A stretch of DNA of 64,000 nt, from NCBI RefSeq assembly GCF_018687715.1, contig NC_056757.1:29431501-29495500 (forward strand). Direction: 5' to 3'. Shown here one piece after another: positions 48,664 to 61,566 of the stretch (position 1 is the first letter of the stretch; each line of letters starts with the position of its first letter). A model generated the notes under the pieces. It searched no databases and had not been told where the DNA came from. It worked only from the letters and a program-made list of their open reading frames with translations. This DNA is from Carya illinoinensis. Lineage: Eukaryota; Streptophyta; Magnoliopsida; Fagales; Juglandaceae. A program made the position numbers and the translations under genes.

Positions 48664-51600
48664 ATGGCGGCTGGAAGGCATGGGGGTTATCGCGAAAACG
48701 AGTTCAGGGACCGCGAGTCCAACATTCAATTGTCAAGGAGGGATTTTGCTAAAGCCAAGGAAGGGTATGATCGAATTAGGAGTAGTAATGCTAATCTTGG
48801 CCTGGAAAGGGGCCGAGTTCAGGATATAAGAGATAGGGGTAGGGTTAGGCAGAAGGATGTTAAAGAAAGGGAGGTGATGAATGGCGGGTATCGTTCAGCT
48901 TCGAGTAGGAGTGATTCGGGCAGTAGTGGCGGTGGCGTTGGTGGGCCAAAGCGACGTGGGTTTATGGCTAGGGCCATTGATAAGGAACCGGGTGAGTTGT
49001 CGAGTGAGTCTGATGATGCTGTTGACTCTGAATCGCAGATGAAGGATCCCAATGATTTGCAGGTGATCGATAATGGGGTCCGGTTGCCGCCTCTAGAAAG
49101 GAAGAGGAAGTTTTCCCCTATAATTTGGGATATAGATGACAAAGAAGTCAATAACTCGTCGAGAAGTAGGGTGTCTGTGAAAGTTAAGGCTCCTTCTCCC
49201 CCTTTTAAACCGGAGGCATACCATCAGTCACCAAATGTTGCTCCAGATGGGGGGGGTGCACAGATATCTCCTAGTAAGAATAGTAAAGACAAGAATTTGC
49301 TGCAATCTTCATCACCAATAAACCCTCCTGTGGCACCTGGGTCTGCGGGTCATGCAGTGTCCAAGTCTCCTGTAGGTTTTTCTTTTGTGTTGCCAAGCCA
49401 GCAGTGGGGTAATAATCTGGAAGGAGAGCAGCTGGAAGATGATTATGTTCCAGCCCGGAACATATCATCTTCAAGATGGGCAGATGCAAATAGCTCTCCC
49501 GTTGATGAAGGTGAAATTATATATGATGAAGAAATTCATAAAAGGAGAAAGAAAATGCCTCTTTCTGAGTCATTGGAGGTCAGAGTTCACAACAAGTCGT
49601 TGAGTCCAGAACTGGGGGAGATCAGGAGAGAAGGCTCGGAAAGATCTAGAGTTAAATCATTTGAATCTGATGAACTTGTCACCCATGGAAGGTCTTTGAA
49701 TCGGGATGATTACGCAGGCAGTGATCCAGAGAATGATGACTTCATGGAAATTGCAGATGAACATGAAAAAACTTATAGTAGCGCTAGCCAGTTAAGTACA
49801 GATTCAGGAGATGAAGATGATTCTCATGGGACACCAGAACCTACACCTGCAGCTCCTCCACAAAGAAGTGTAAACATGCTTCAAGGGTGTAGAAGTGTTG
49901 ATGAGTTTGAGAGACTTAATAGAATTGATGAGGGCACTTATGGTGTTGTATATAGAGCTAGGGATAAGAAGAGTGGGGACATTGTTGCATTGAAGAAGGT
50001 GAAAATGGAAAAGGAAAAAGAAGGTTTTCCATTGACTTCTCTGAGGGAAATAAACATTCTTCTTTCTCTCCATCACCCATCAATTATAGATGTTAAAGAA
50101 GTAGTGGTGGGGAGTAGCCTCGATAGTATATTTATGGTGATGGAGTACATGGAGCATGATCTCAAAGGACTTATGGAGACAATGAAACAGCCATTTAGTC
50201 AGAGTGAAGTTAAATGCCTAATGCTCCAGCTTTTGGAGGGTGTTAAGTATCTTCATGATAACTGGGTGCTTCATCGGGATTTGAAGGCTTCGAACCTTCT
50301 TTTGAATAACCAGGGTGAGTTGAAGGTTTGTGACTTTGGGTTGGCTCGTCAATATGGGAGTCCATTGAAACCGTATACTCATTTGGTGGTTACCCTTTGG
50401 TACAGGTGAGCTGCACTTGCATATATGCTTCGCATTTTCTTTTGCATGGAGAAGGCATATGGATATGTTGTTCATCACACGCACACCATCATATACCCCT
50501 TCCGTCTTATATTAATTACACCCCCTCCCCCCCCCTCCAAAAAAAAAAAAAAAAACAAAACCCAACCCAACAATAAAACAAAATAAGAAAATAAAACTGC
50601 ACAGTTCCTTTGAACCAAATGTTAGTTGAACTCAATTTTGGTTATTCCTGGTTCTTCTAGGTAATTGCATACCGTCACTTTTGTGGTCAATTTTATATTC
50701 AAAACATTATTCTTTTCATAAACTTTATGGGCGCAAAAATTGGTCCCTTCTCAGATTATTGTGTTTTCCCCCTAAAGGGAAGCCAGATATTAATCATGTT
50801 AGGCTTATATTGGTAAATACTGGTTACCAGTTTTGTCTGTATTGGTTCAGTATTTTCGTTGCTCGAGACATTTCATGTCATGCCCTTTTCCCCTTAAAAA
50901 GTAAATGGATGTTAATCATCTAGGTGTCCCTCTTGTATACGTCTTTGTTAAAAATCCTTCATCTCCTGTTACAAAAAATTCATTTTAGGTTTAAATTTTA
51001 TGTTCTGTTTCAGATGGCTCTGCTTTGCTTATTTTTCATTCTTATTATTTTTCTCTCAATTGACTTCTCTGCCCCCTCCCCCCCTCTTTTCTCTATAAAT
51101 ATAGTTGCATAAATATCATGTAGTGAATTTTCTTGATGGACCTGTTTTGCAGGGCACCTGAACTTCTGTTGGGAGCAAAACAGTATTCCACAGCAATTGA
51201 CATGTGGTCGTTGGGTTGCATCATGGCTGAATTCTTATCTAAGGAGCCATTGTTCAATGGGAAAACTGAGTTCGATCAACTTGACAAGGTAGATTAGACT
51301 TGGTGACTTCTGATTGTCATTGATCAATTTGATTCCTATGTTAGGGTTTTTTCATTACTTCATCACTGTTATATTTTAATTGTTTGCAGATTTTTAGGAT
51401 TCTTGGGACACCAAATGAGACGATTTGGCCTGGATTTTCCAAGCTCCCAGGGGTCAAGGTCAACTTTGTCAAGCATCAGTAAGTATCAATGATGATCTGT
51501 CTTTTTTTTTTTTTTATTTATCATTTACTGTGTTTATGGTGTTCTTATTTTTGTCGCTGTTTTCCCAGGCTTCCAGCTTTAGGTGGTTCTGGTCTGACCA

Positions 51601-52188
51601 ACTGGCCTCCTATGGTGACTCTTTCAGTTTACAGTTTTACATGTTTGTATAACTATCTATATGTTCCTTTCAGGTATAATCTATTGCGGAAGAAATTCCC
51701 CGCCACATCATTCACTGGATCTCCGGTGCTCTCTGATTCTGGATTTGACTTGTTGAACAAACTTCTAACTTATGACCCTCAGAGGGTAAATTACTAAAAT
51801 GTTATTAAGTTCCTTCCCTAAGTTCTTTTTTTCTCCTGGTATGGTGACTAAGTCCGCTTGTGATGTGTGCAGCGAATTACAGCTGAGGCTGCTCTTAATC
51901 ATGAATGGTTCCATGAGGTTCCTCTTCCCAAATCCAAAGAGTTCATGCCTACTTTTCCTGCTCAGCATGCTCAAGACAGGTACTTGGCCCTAAATAAACT
52001 AGAAATAGCCAGTGGTGTGAATTCTGATGGCATTGTTCTTGATCATGCAATAATCATGATATTTTTTGTTTCTTTCATGTTATGCTAGGCGTACGCGGAG
52101 GATGGTGAAGAGTCCCAATCCTTTGGAACAGCAGCGTAGAAAGGAGTTGCAGCAGGGTCATTTAGGGACCGGAGGTGTGCTTGGCTAA
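48664..52188 (+). CDS. CDKG2: cyclin-dependent kinase G-2-like (CDK11/PITSLRE type)
   Basis: Nuclear Ser/Thr kinase partnered by L-type cyclins and linked in Arabidopsis to pre-mRNA splicing, flowering and cell-cycle control. Six exons: 48664-50405, 51153-51288, 51390-51478, 51674-51785, 51873-51979, 52089-52188; 2286 nt, 761 aa, close to the roughly 750 aa of At1g67580. The first ~410 residues are charged and disordered (RD/RE-rich start, [19 protein letters not shown]). The kinase has the Gly loop GTYGVVYRA from 424, Lys444 in VALKKVK, the cyclin-binding helix PLTSLRE at 456-462, HRDLKASN with Asp539, DFGLAR with Asp557, and [18 protein letters not shown] across exons 1-2. All catalytic residues are intact. 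The ATG at 48664 is preferred over 48646 because [19 protein letters not shown] is the family start. The long first exon carries two thirds of the protein. Confidence 0.95.
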
Positions 52189-54870
52189 GTCAATGAATAT
52201 GCAGTGTGGCCTTGATCTCCCTCCTTTTGCCTTACACAACACCAACTAGTAAATGAGGTTGAGGTGAGAGATGCATTGAAACGAAGTTAGTGTTTCTCGG
52301 AAGATCATTCATGCTGTTTTTTAGCAGGCACTATCAGTGGTTTGGGGAGACACTTGTATTGCTCTTTCTGCCAACCAGATTCATTGCAGGTTATCCTTGT
52401 TGTTCAGCTTTGGTCATCATTGCTTACATTGAAAGGTGTGGCGTAACTGCCTTTCTTATTAAAAAAAGGTTTCAGCTGAAACTTGTGTATGTAACATATT
52501 ATTTTTTTTTATCATTGTAAACTCTTTTAAATTTGTTTTTGTATAATAGTATCGAATTCTCCAGCTGTCAGTTCTATCATTCTTTCATTCTTTTATCTTT
52601 TTTTAATCATCACATTGTGTTTGCAAGAGACGGTTTGGTTGGTGTGAAGTGGAGGGGATGCTCTTTGCTTTCAATTGACGAAGAAACTGACAGTAATCAT
52701 AATTTTTCAGAGGTAATTTATCCATTCGATGTCTTGTAATGTTTCCAGGGATCAGGATTATGCTCTCCATTCATGAGGCTAATGTTCTGGTGTGAAAATA
52801 GTAGCATCCACTGATATTGGTGTATGTCAGTTTAGTTGCCACGGTGGCATTACTTGGCTACTTGCATAAATTGGTGGTGTGTGGTGGAATAGATGAATAC
52901 TTGTATGTAGAAATCTTAAAAGGCGGTGCAGAATATTTTCCTGGATTAGCAATCGTGTTAGACATTTCAAATGCTGTTATTGGTTTTGTTCTCAATGTGC
53001 TGTTGCATTCATTGAAGGATTGAATCCACAGTGTTTCGTGCCCTTTATAATGGATTAGGTTTTAGTTGATCCACCCATGGCATTTTGATAGAGTGTCTTT
53101 ATACATTCATTTTCTTCTTACACGCTTATTTTAAGAGGAGTAACCATTGAAGAATTGGAACATGATAAGGCAAGGTGCTACTGGTTCAAGTGGAGAGATG
53201 TGCCTCTTTTATTTTTTGCTATATGCGCTAATACTAATTCAGATAGCTGCAGTCCCCTTTTCCCCCTCCAATATGTAACTGATTTTTCAAACTATGCATA
53301 TTTGAAGGGGCTCTACATTCCTAAATAGGCTCTGATTATTTAGGTTGAAGCCATTGAGTGAAAGGCAATGAAATAATGGATACCATGTTAGTGTACTCTG
53401 GAGAGCTGGAAAAGGGCCCGTAGCGCTCTCTACCCTAGCCATTGACCAAGTTTGCTCAACAATTTCCACTGTTTGATTTAGTATTACTACTGATGCCTTG
53501 TCGCTGGCATGCAATTTATGATTAGCCCTACAATCCTGTTTTGTTCCACTTGTGATGGGGAACGCAAGCGTCATCATGCAAGAATTGGTGGAATTGTTGT
53601 ATGATTAGCTACCAAATTGCTTATTTATGATATTTAGTTGTCCCTTACTGCTATGATGTCACGGATTGTAACTGGTTTGCTTCATGTTTACTAACCATAG
53701 TACTGTTGTGCTTAGTAGTACTCACACCTCCTTAAGAAACATGGAACTGAACAAATTCTTGGCTGCCCCTTGGTATTCCATTTGTACTGATGATGTTATA
53801 AAAGATTCAAACTTCAACTAGTCCTATGATTGTTATGAACATTTGTCTGCAAATGTCACTGCAGTATCAAAGCAAGCAGGTTGAGGAGGTTTCCTGTGTA
53901 CTCTGGAATCTATAGAACTTCAATTAGGTGTTCTTCTGGCTTAATGGAGGTACAACACAAACCTTCGTTTCTTTCAATGTGTTGTACTAGTGCCGTAATT
54001 TGCTTATGTTAAGCCTTTTTTAGTTAATATTTTGCCTTTTTCTTGGGAATCTTCAATAGTGCCGTAATTTGCTTCTGTACACACTGGAATTATATCTGGG
54101 GTTGAATGCACGCACATCCGAAAGTGCCACATTGAACGTCAAAATATGGAGAGAGAATATTCTGTTCAGATTTCGATGATGCAAAGTATGACATTCCCTT
54201 TTAATTACTACATTTTTTATTTTTTAGTAAATGAAACATAACGTGAAGTGACCAATACTGCATTCCTCAAGTGGACTGATGAAGTTCCATCTGAGTAGCT
54301 TTTTGCACCAACGACTGAGGAGGGGTGTGTTATTTATTGAAATGTCACACCTGAGGAATAAATGGTAAAGTGTTTGTTTTGTTCATATGTAAAAAATGAG
54401 ATGATTTTTTTTTTTTTTTGGGCATTGGGTGTCTAGGAACAATATTTCGACTAATCCTAGGAGTGCAAAGGCCTCGGTAAGAAGTTATCTACAAGTATAT
54501 CTTGGATAATTGAAAAAGAAAATCTTCCAATCTGATGGTTTCTAGAGATTATGTGCACTTAAGGGGATTTCAATCTTAGACTTGGGAAGTAAATATCCAA
54601 GTTCAAGCCTTTACCATTTAGGCCGGGTTTGAAAATGAGATGAATTGTATAAGCTACATCCGCATTCACAAAGATTCTGAAACTAATCGAACACTGACTG
54701 CAAGGGATTTCAACTTTTAAAATAATATTTGATAGTGCATTTTCTCTTTTAGAAGAATGAATTTTTCGTTATCCCCTCCCTTGATAAATGAATAAATGAA
54801 AAGAATGTGAAAAATTAGTGGAAGAATAACTAACCAACGTAATGACTTAATAAGAGCATGAGAATCTATT
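52189..54870. other. 3' UTR of CDKG2 and long spacer
   Basis: The CDKG2 3' UTR probably ends by about 52530. The rest shows only short frames in all directions without family similarity. A T-run lies at about 54405-54420. Nothing else recognised. Confidence 0.45.
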
Positions 54871-55080
54871 AGGCTTTGTTTGGTTAACCAAAATCAAAAA
54901 TTTCATCTCAATTCATCATTACAACTTTTTTAAATCCCAATGCAAAATATAATAAACAATCTAACTTTTTCAAATATCAATACAAAATTAATATTTAAAA
55001 ATTATATTATAATAATATTTTATTTATTACTATTTAAAACATCTCATCTCATTTCATCTGTGTAATCAAATGGGACCTTA
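54871..55080 (-). mobile_element. Tourist-like MITE family copy 6, best-preserved ends
   Basis: The left end, TTA then GGCTTTGTTTGGTTAACC, and the right end, GGGACC then TTA, give a 3-bp TTA duplication and imperfect inverted repeats (GGCTTTGTTTGGTTAAC versus GGTCCCATTTGATTACAC). This is the pattern of Tourist (PIF/Harbinger) MITEs. Length is about 205 bp. Confidence 0.8.
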
Positions 55081-55725
55081 GACTCATTTTTCTATTTATT
55101 TTTCAGAAATTTCTCTTACTTTTTCCTTTTTGTTAGATTCACGTGAATTATTTATTTCTACAAATAAATAAATAAACAATCATTCTCGTTTTGTTATTTT
55201 TGATATTTATTTTGCATTCATTATCTTGAGGCTATTGGGTTGAGAAAATTTATCTTTGAATTATTCGAGATGAATTTGCCTGAAATTTCGTCTATTAGTG
55301 TTCAAAATAATTTAAATTATTTTGGGCATGCTACTCGCCATATTATAGAGCATTGTAAAAATCCTGGCTTTGAAAGTCAACATATTCTTTTAGAATTAAT
55401 TACATGTAAATTTTTTTATTTAATTATTTTAAATAGAATATAAGATTAGCATGGTAAACCCTTCTATTTACATAAAAGAGAGATATTTTAACGGTAAAGA
55501 AATTATATAAAAGTAATTTTATAAATTAATATTTTTTGATGTGATTTGTTAGATTATAAAATTATTTTTATTAAAATAAATCTAAAAAATTATATGAAGT
55601 CACTTTAATTTATAATATGTAATTCTTTTGTGGTTATAGCAATCTTTTTAGATAAAATAATAATGCTTGACACGAGTGATTATTTTTCTTCTTTTCTATT
55701 ATTATTTTGTTTTAAAAGACTGTAC
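55081..55725. other. AT-rich spacer upstream of the complex I gene
   Basis: No gene recognised; 55500-55610 shares an AT-rich repeat with 29500-29600. Confidence 0.4.
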
Positions 55726-55777
55726 GGCCCAGACTTGGACAAATGGAAAATGCAACAAATCCCAATCACGAAGCCCA
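55726..55777. promoter_or_regulatory. paired site II elements upstream of the complex I gene
   Basis: GGCCCA at 55726-55731 and AGCCCA at 55772-55777 are TGGGCC and TGGGCT on the minus strand. Paired site II elements are a known feature of plant nuclear genes for mitochondrial respiration. They lie about 250-300 bp upstream of the ATG. Confidence 0.55.
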
Positions 55778-56026
55778 AAATCCAAGTCAGAGCCCGAACA
55801 AAACAGTAGAGCTACGTGTAATCTTTTGTCATCACAGAAACCCCCACAACCTCGGCCATTGGATGGGCGACACCTATCTCCACCATCAATTTCTCCGCTC
55901 TACGTCCCCTCCAGGGAGGGTAGTGAATGTGAATCTTCGTTCCTGTTGAGTTCCTTTTCTGAAATCGTTTTGTCAATCGCACGACTATCCCTCGCCGACG
56001 CATCGGAGCTCATCTCACGTAAACTG

Positions 56027-58715
56027 ATGGTACGCATTTTGCATCTCTCGGCCCGCTTTCACCTTCTGCACTTTTTTTTTTTTTTTTAATTTTTTCTCTT
56101 CCTTTGAGGCCAACTCTTTTGCATTGGGATTTCAGTTGGGTTCACACGCATTTTGGCGTTTCTACCAATCTCTTTTGTGAAGTATAGTCTTCTCAGTTGA
56201 ACGTGGATAATTAGTTTTCGTGTAAGTTATAGTTCAGGTTTGATGGTACTGGTTGAAATTAATGATGGAGATTTTTGCGAGCTAAGCTAAAAATAGTTTT
56301 AGTTTATTTTTATTTACCAACAATTTTTCAGCTGTAACAACGAGGAATCAACATTTGTTTTCTTGCTTAGTTTACTTCAATCGTACAGTTCAATCTTCTG
56401 GGCAGTGTATAGGCACTAAAATTTTATCTAAAGATTTTCGTCGCGTGCGATTACAGAATAGATAGACCTCCATTCAGGCATGTTAATTTCATGGTCGGTA
56501 GTCATTGAAATTTGCGTTTTTGACATGAGTCTTTGCTCCGCTTGGGAGTTTAGTTTGGTCAGGATCCAATTGGTTAGTTTTTCTGGGTGTTGTTTCGATC
56601 ACCTATCACAGAATCCCTAAAAATTCCGGGTATGGTAATCCTGCCAGCCGATGTGATGTCCGGATATCATTATCTTGCAGTCTGCACTTTTGATTGGACA
56701 TCATATGTTATGTCTTAGGATTCTACTTACCTGTCAAAAAAATCCGTGAGTATTCTAGTGGATCTGCTTGATAGTCTTTCCTGTCCTTTTTTTCTTTTTC
56801 AAAGAGATTTTCCTTGAAGAATATATCTACTAGCAAATAAATAACCATAAGCATTTTTCCAGTTATGGAAATATATTCTTTTCCATGTCAGCGATGTCAC
56901 TAATATCAATATAAACAAATGAAGCCTAGGGCTAATGCTGGGATGATATTAAACCCCACCCTCTAGTAGTAAAAAAGGACAGGATTTATTCGCAATAGAA
57001 AAATATTTCTGCCTTCTCAGATCAATTTTTGCTGTTGCTATTATTTTCACCCTTGGCTAGTGGTTTTCCAATTATACTTGCATGTGTATCAGGTTTTTTG
57101 TTTTTTCTTTTATTCGACGCATCTGGCTGTTTTGTCCTATTATAATTTAGATAGGATTGGTTTTTTATACATGTAATCGACTTAAATTGTACATAAGGAA
57201 CTCAACTGATCTGACTTCTCTCTTTTTACTGAAATATTCTTATTTACTATTTGATAGGCACCCATCAAGAGCATTCTTTCTCTGCGAAGGACAGCTTTGG
57301 CTTGGCATCAGAGCAATGCGAGGAGCCTAGGCTTTAGGACATTCAGCACTCAGGGTGCAACAACTGCTAATACTCCACAGCCTCCCCCACCTCCCCCACC
57401 TCCAGAGAAAACCCATTTTGGTGGTTTGAAGGATGAAGACCGGATTTTTACTAACTTATATGGGTTGCATGACCCTTTTCTAAAAGGTGCCATGAAACGA
57501 GGTGACTGGTACAGAACCAAAGACTTAGTTCTCAAGGGTGCTGATTGGATTGTTAATGAGATGAAGAAGTCTGGTCTCCGTGGACGTGGTGGTGCTGGTT
57601 TTCCATCTGGCCTTAAGTGGTCTTTCATGCCAAAAGTATCTGACGGCCGACCTTCCTATTTAGTTGTCAATGCCGATGAAAGTGAACCTGGTACCTGTAA
57701 AGACAGGGAAATCATGCGTCATGATCCACACAAACTATTGGAGGGTTGCCTTATTGCTGGGGTAGGGATGAGGGCTAGTGCTGCTTATATCTATATCAGA
57801 GGTGAATATGTGAATGAACGAATAAACCTTGAAAGGGCCAGAAAGGAAGCCTATGAAGCTGGATTATTGGGCAAGAATGCATGTGGATCTGGTTATGATT
57901 TTGATCTTCATATCCACTATGGGGCCGGTGCTTATATTTGTGGTGAAGAAACGGCACTTTTGGAGAGTCTTGAAGGAAAACAAGGGAAGCCAAGATTGAA
58001 GCCACCTTTCCCTGCTAATGCTGGGTTATATGGCTGCCCTACCACTGTGACAAATGTGGAAACAGTGGCGGTTTCTCCTACCATTTTAAGGCGTGGCCCT
58101 GAGTGGTTTGCCAGTTTTGGTAGGAAGAATAATTCGGGGACAAAATTGTATTGCATATCTGGACACGTGAACAAGCCTTGCACTGTTGAAGAGGAGATGA
58201 GTATACCATTGAAAGAGTTGATAGAAAGGCACTGTGGAGGTGTTAGAGGTGGATGGGACAATTTACTTGCTGTAATTCCAGGTGGTTCATCTGTGCCACT
58301 GATTCCCAAGCACATATGTGATGACGTGCTGATGGATTATGATGCACTCAAGGCTGTCCAGTCGGGACTTGGGACTGCAGCTGTGATTGTGATGGATAAA
58401 TCAACTGATGTTGTGGATGCAATTGCAAGGCTTTCTTATTTCTACAAGCATGAGAGTTGTGGGCAATGCACACCTTGCAGGGAGGGGACAGGATGGCTTT
58501 GGATGATTATGGAAAGATTGAAGGTTGGGAATGCCAAACTGGAAGAAATTGACATGCTTCAGGAGGTGACCAAACAGATTGAAGGGCACACTATCTGTGC
58601 ATTGGGAGATGCTGCTGCTTGGCCTGTGCAGGGTCTAATTAGGCATTTTAGGCCAGAGCTTGAGAGAAGGATCAGGGAGCATGCAGATAGGGAGCTGCTG
58701 GAGGCTGCTGCTTAA
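56027..58715 (+). CDS. NDUFV1: NADH dehydrogenase (ubiquinone) flavoprotein 1, mitochondrial (complex I 51-kDa subunit)
   Basis: Subunit of the complex I matrix arm that binds NADH, FMN and iron-sulfur cluster N3 and accepts electrons from NADH. Two coding exons: 56027-56029 (only the ATG) and 57258-58715, joined over a 1228-bp intron; 1461 nt, 486 aa, the same length I recall for Arabidopsis. The join gives [19 protein letters not shown], an Arg-rich mitochondrial presequence; starting at the internal ATG at 57297 would lose part of it. A Pro run follows, then [19 protein letters not shown]. The NADH/FMN loop [10 protein letters not shown] begins at 110, [19 protein letters not shown] follows, and the cluster ligands are Cys402, Cys405, Cys408 ([11 protein letters not shown]) and Cys448 (TICALGD). 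No break seen; expected to be functional. Confidence 0.95.
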
Positions 58716-60445
58716 GCTTTCTACTCAGGTTGCTATTCTTTCCTCCTTTTGTATTTCATATATGGAAAAATAAAAAAAACCTAATTACTTAACTTGGTCG
58801 GTTTGGTGTGACTACTTTAATGTTGAAATCTGTTAATGTTAACTTGTATTGTGATGCAACCTACACGTTGGATCACTAATTGGTGGCCTGATCTGGAAGA
58901 TATATTATTATTATTGTTCTCGGCCCATCAGAGCAGAAAAAATAAACATTTGAAGTTTGTAAAAGGTAGACAGATGGATGTTCTCAGCTAGCCCTATATG
59001 TTCAAGTGAGACACTACCATCAGCAAACGTGTAGAGAGGACTGAAGGAAAGATGTAGAATCTTACTATATTTTTCTGCTTTTTGGAGGAATATAAGTTTG
59101 TCCAGTGGGGCAGTATCTTCTTTCATGTTGATATCATAAGAACTGTGGTTCTTGACCTATCAAAAAAAAGAACTGTGGTTCTTTACTCTACTGGGGAATC
59201 ATGAGAGAATACACTGGAAGAGATGATTGCTCAAATGATTACCTGAGCATATATCATGTTTAGTCATTCTATTGCAACTGAGGAAGAACCATCTGGATTG
59301 GATATGTAAGATCTAGATGTTGGATGTGATTAGACGGTTCAATACATCTCTTCACGAGATTAGACTGCTCAAGTAATTATATGTAGACCCTAATAAATAG
59401 GAAAATCATTCTTATCCGTGCTCTTCCTGAATATCGGAGAAGAGAAGAAATATACTCCAAAATAGCCTTGTCATTGCAGTGTAGTTCGCGGGAAAGAATG
59501 TTCAAGATGTTCATCATAAGTAGATTAAGGGAAAAATGTTTTCATGTAGTTCATGGTTGCACTATTGGTGATTGATGTCTGAAGAAGCTTTGCTTTGGGC
59601 TAATGATGAATTTGTTTTCCTTGTGTAGGCGAAGTGCTTTACTGCTTGCTATCATCCAATAAAATGAAGAGTGTCCCTAGATTTTCAAATTTTGTGAAGA
59701 TAGGTTATTCAGGCATCTGGCTGCCCTTTTGGTATTATATTTATTCCTAAGCTATACAAAATGTGACTTCATTCACTGTCACCGAGGAAACCATGATTCT
59801 TTCTGGATGTGTTGGGAAGGCATCAAGTGATGCTATTATTTTCATCCCCTTTATGTTCAGGAATTTTGTCCATAATTACTTTGTTTTGTCTTGTCTATTA
59901 TGTGATATAGAACGATCATATCTATGGGTTCTTGAACAAAGAATGAATACTCTAATAAAACTTCAAGACTATTTTGACGTAAGTACAAACAAATGCAAAA
60001 GGCAGTAGGTTGTGACCCCAAATTTGATGTATTGCTTGGTCTAAATGGAGGTAAAACTCAATCTGAACTTGCGCCGGTAAAGCATGCCGACTCATGTTCA
60101 CGAGATTAGCGATCGGCGTAAGGGTTCCTTTGGAGCAACTTGAAACATATGCAGCTCCCCACATCTTGTTGCCGTCAAAAGCGTACAGAACTTGAAAATC
60201 ATAAGTGGTTCACAGATGATATAAAGCATATTTACCTACGCAGGTTGTTAGGTTATAATCTTTGATGTAGAACAACGACGATTCAAGATCTTTTTTAAAT
60301 ATATTACTTCATATAACCATCAAACTTTACGGTCTAAGCTGCTGTAGAACATGGGAAAATGAATGCAGTTTGAATCTATCTCAAGGCCACCTACCATATC
60401 ATGCAGAAACACACACACGCACATATATATATATATTATATATAT
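58716..60445. other. 3' UTR of the complex I gene and spacer
   Basis: A possible spliced 3' UTR: CAG/GTTGCT soon after the stop (about 58728) and TTGTGTAG at about 59622-59629, with an AATAAAATG poly(A)-like signal at about 59658. This is weak. Otherwise no gene. A TA run lies at about 60422-60445. Confidence 0.35.
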
Positions 60446-60446
60446 C

Positions 60447-60545
60447 CGAGTAATGCTATTTACAGTTGTAGAGCTTGTATGTATTGCAAAATTATTTTTT
60501 AAAAAAGTGAGATCTATTATTAAAAAATTAATTTTTTTTATGTGA
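60447..60545. mobile_element. partial MITE sharing the 'gtaatgcta' end
   Basis: Starts CGAGTAATGCTATTTACAG, like the element at 60851. I see only one end; a decayed half-element is likely. Confidence 0.4.
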
Positions 60546-60850
60546 ATCTTAAATTTAAAGCAAAATCAAAAAGCTTTATTATTATTATTATTATTATTTT
60601 GAAAAATTAAAATAGAGTAATAATACACGTATAATTTTTTATATAACTATATTTTAAATTGAAGAATTTATAATATTTCTATAAAACGATGTCATTTGAT
60701 AAGTTATTTCCTTTAAAATAGGATTGTGAAAATGGGTGTATGCCTCTCACTTGCCATTCATAGAACTCTTTCAAACTATCACACCAGTTGTAATCACTCC
60801 TAAATTATCAAAACATTGCAAAATAATCCATTTCTCTTTCAAAAACTCTG

Positions 60851-60995
60851 AGTAATGCTACATACAGTTATTTTTGTGCACTCCCTGCGCACTCCACTGA
60901 TATGATTGGCTGGATTAATTTCTTTTTAATACATAACCAATCATATCACTGGAGTGCACAAAGGAGTCCGCAAAAATGACTGCACATAGAATTTT
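60851..60995. mobile_element. snap-back MITE with long inverted repeats
   Basis: Left arm about 60859-60909 (ATTTTTGTGCACTCC ... CACTGATATGATTGG) pairs with right arm about 60937-60989 (CCAATCATATCACTGGAGTG ... AAAAATGACTGCACATA). The arms match over about 50 bp with few differences and leave a loop of about 27 bp. It is too short for coding. Its transcript would fold into a strong hairpin. Confidence 0.85.
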
Positions 60996-61110
60996 TCTTT
61001 TAAAATATACGGCAAATATAACAGACTCCAGCTTTTACCCAGTTGCTTCACCTTTGTGTACTCAAGTGATTGATGAAGATATAAGTGTCTTTTAAAAAGG
61101 AATTTATTAT

Positions 61111-61272
61111 ATACAAGCATAGTCGCATACTAATCTGTGTATTAATATTGATTTATTCATATTTAAAATTTAAATTAATATTATTTTCGATAAAATTTAC
61201 TTTTTAATTAATTATATCACATCGATATACAAATTAATACACAATTATATTTGTAATTATATTTTTCTTTAA
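61111..61272 (-). mobile_element. AT-rich TIR MITE (family 2), copy 2 (reverse)
   Basis: Starts ATACAAGCATAGTCGCATACTAA-like (in part), with the core 'ttaatattattttcgataaaatt' and the end 'tacacaattatatttgtaa'. Opposite orientation to copy 1. Confidence 0.65.
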
Positions 61273-61387
61273 AATAAAAAAGGAAAGTATGCAGTTTGGT
61301 AGCGGGAACAGGGACACAGGGAATGGATGGAGGGGTCGGGTGTCGTTCCCAAAGTGGGGCAGACGGTAAACAGTTTTTTGGATGTAT

Positions 61388-61566
61388 TAAAAAAAAAAAA
61401 ATTTTTTATATAAAATTAAATTTACGTACTAATTTATATATTAATATTAATTTTTTTATATTTAAAATTTTAATTAATATTATTTTCAATAAAATTTATT
61501 TTTTAATCAATCAAAATAGATTAATATATATATTAGTACATAATTATATTTATAACTAAATTTTTT
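61388..61566 (-). mobile_element. AT-rich TIR MITE (family 2), copy 3 (reverse)
   Basis: Core 'taatattattttcaataaaa' and end 'agtacataattatattta' match copy 2, only about 115 bp away. Two neighbouring insertions or a local duplication. Confidence 0.6.

Noticed and set aside
51425..51797. Open frames spanning CDKG2 introns
   Set aside because: They read through introns; the spliced frame of 761 aa accounts for the coding exons.
55667..56089. + strand 140-codon frame at the complex I gene 5' end
   Set aside because: It runs through leader and into the intron in another phase; the ATG at 56027 with the splice to 57258 explains the region better.
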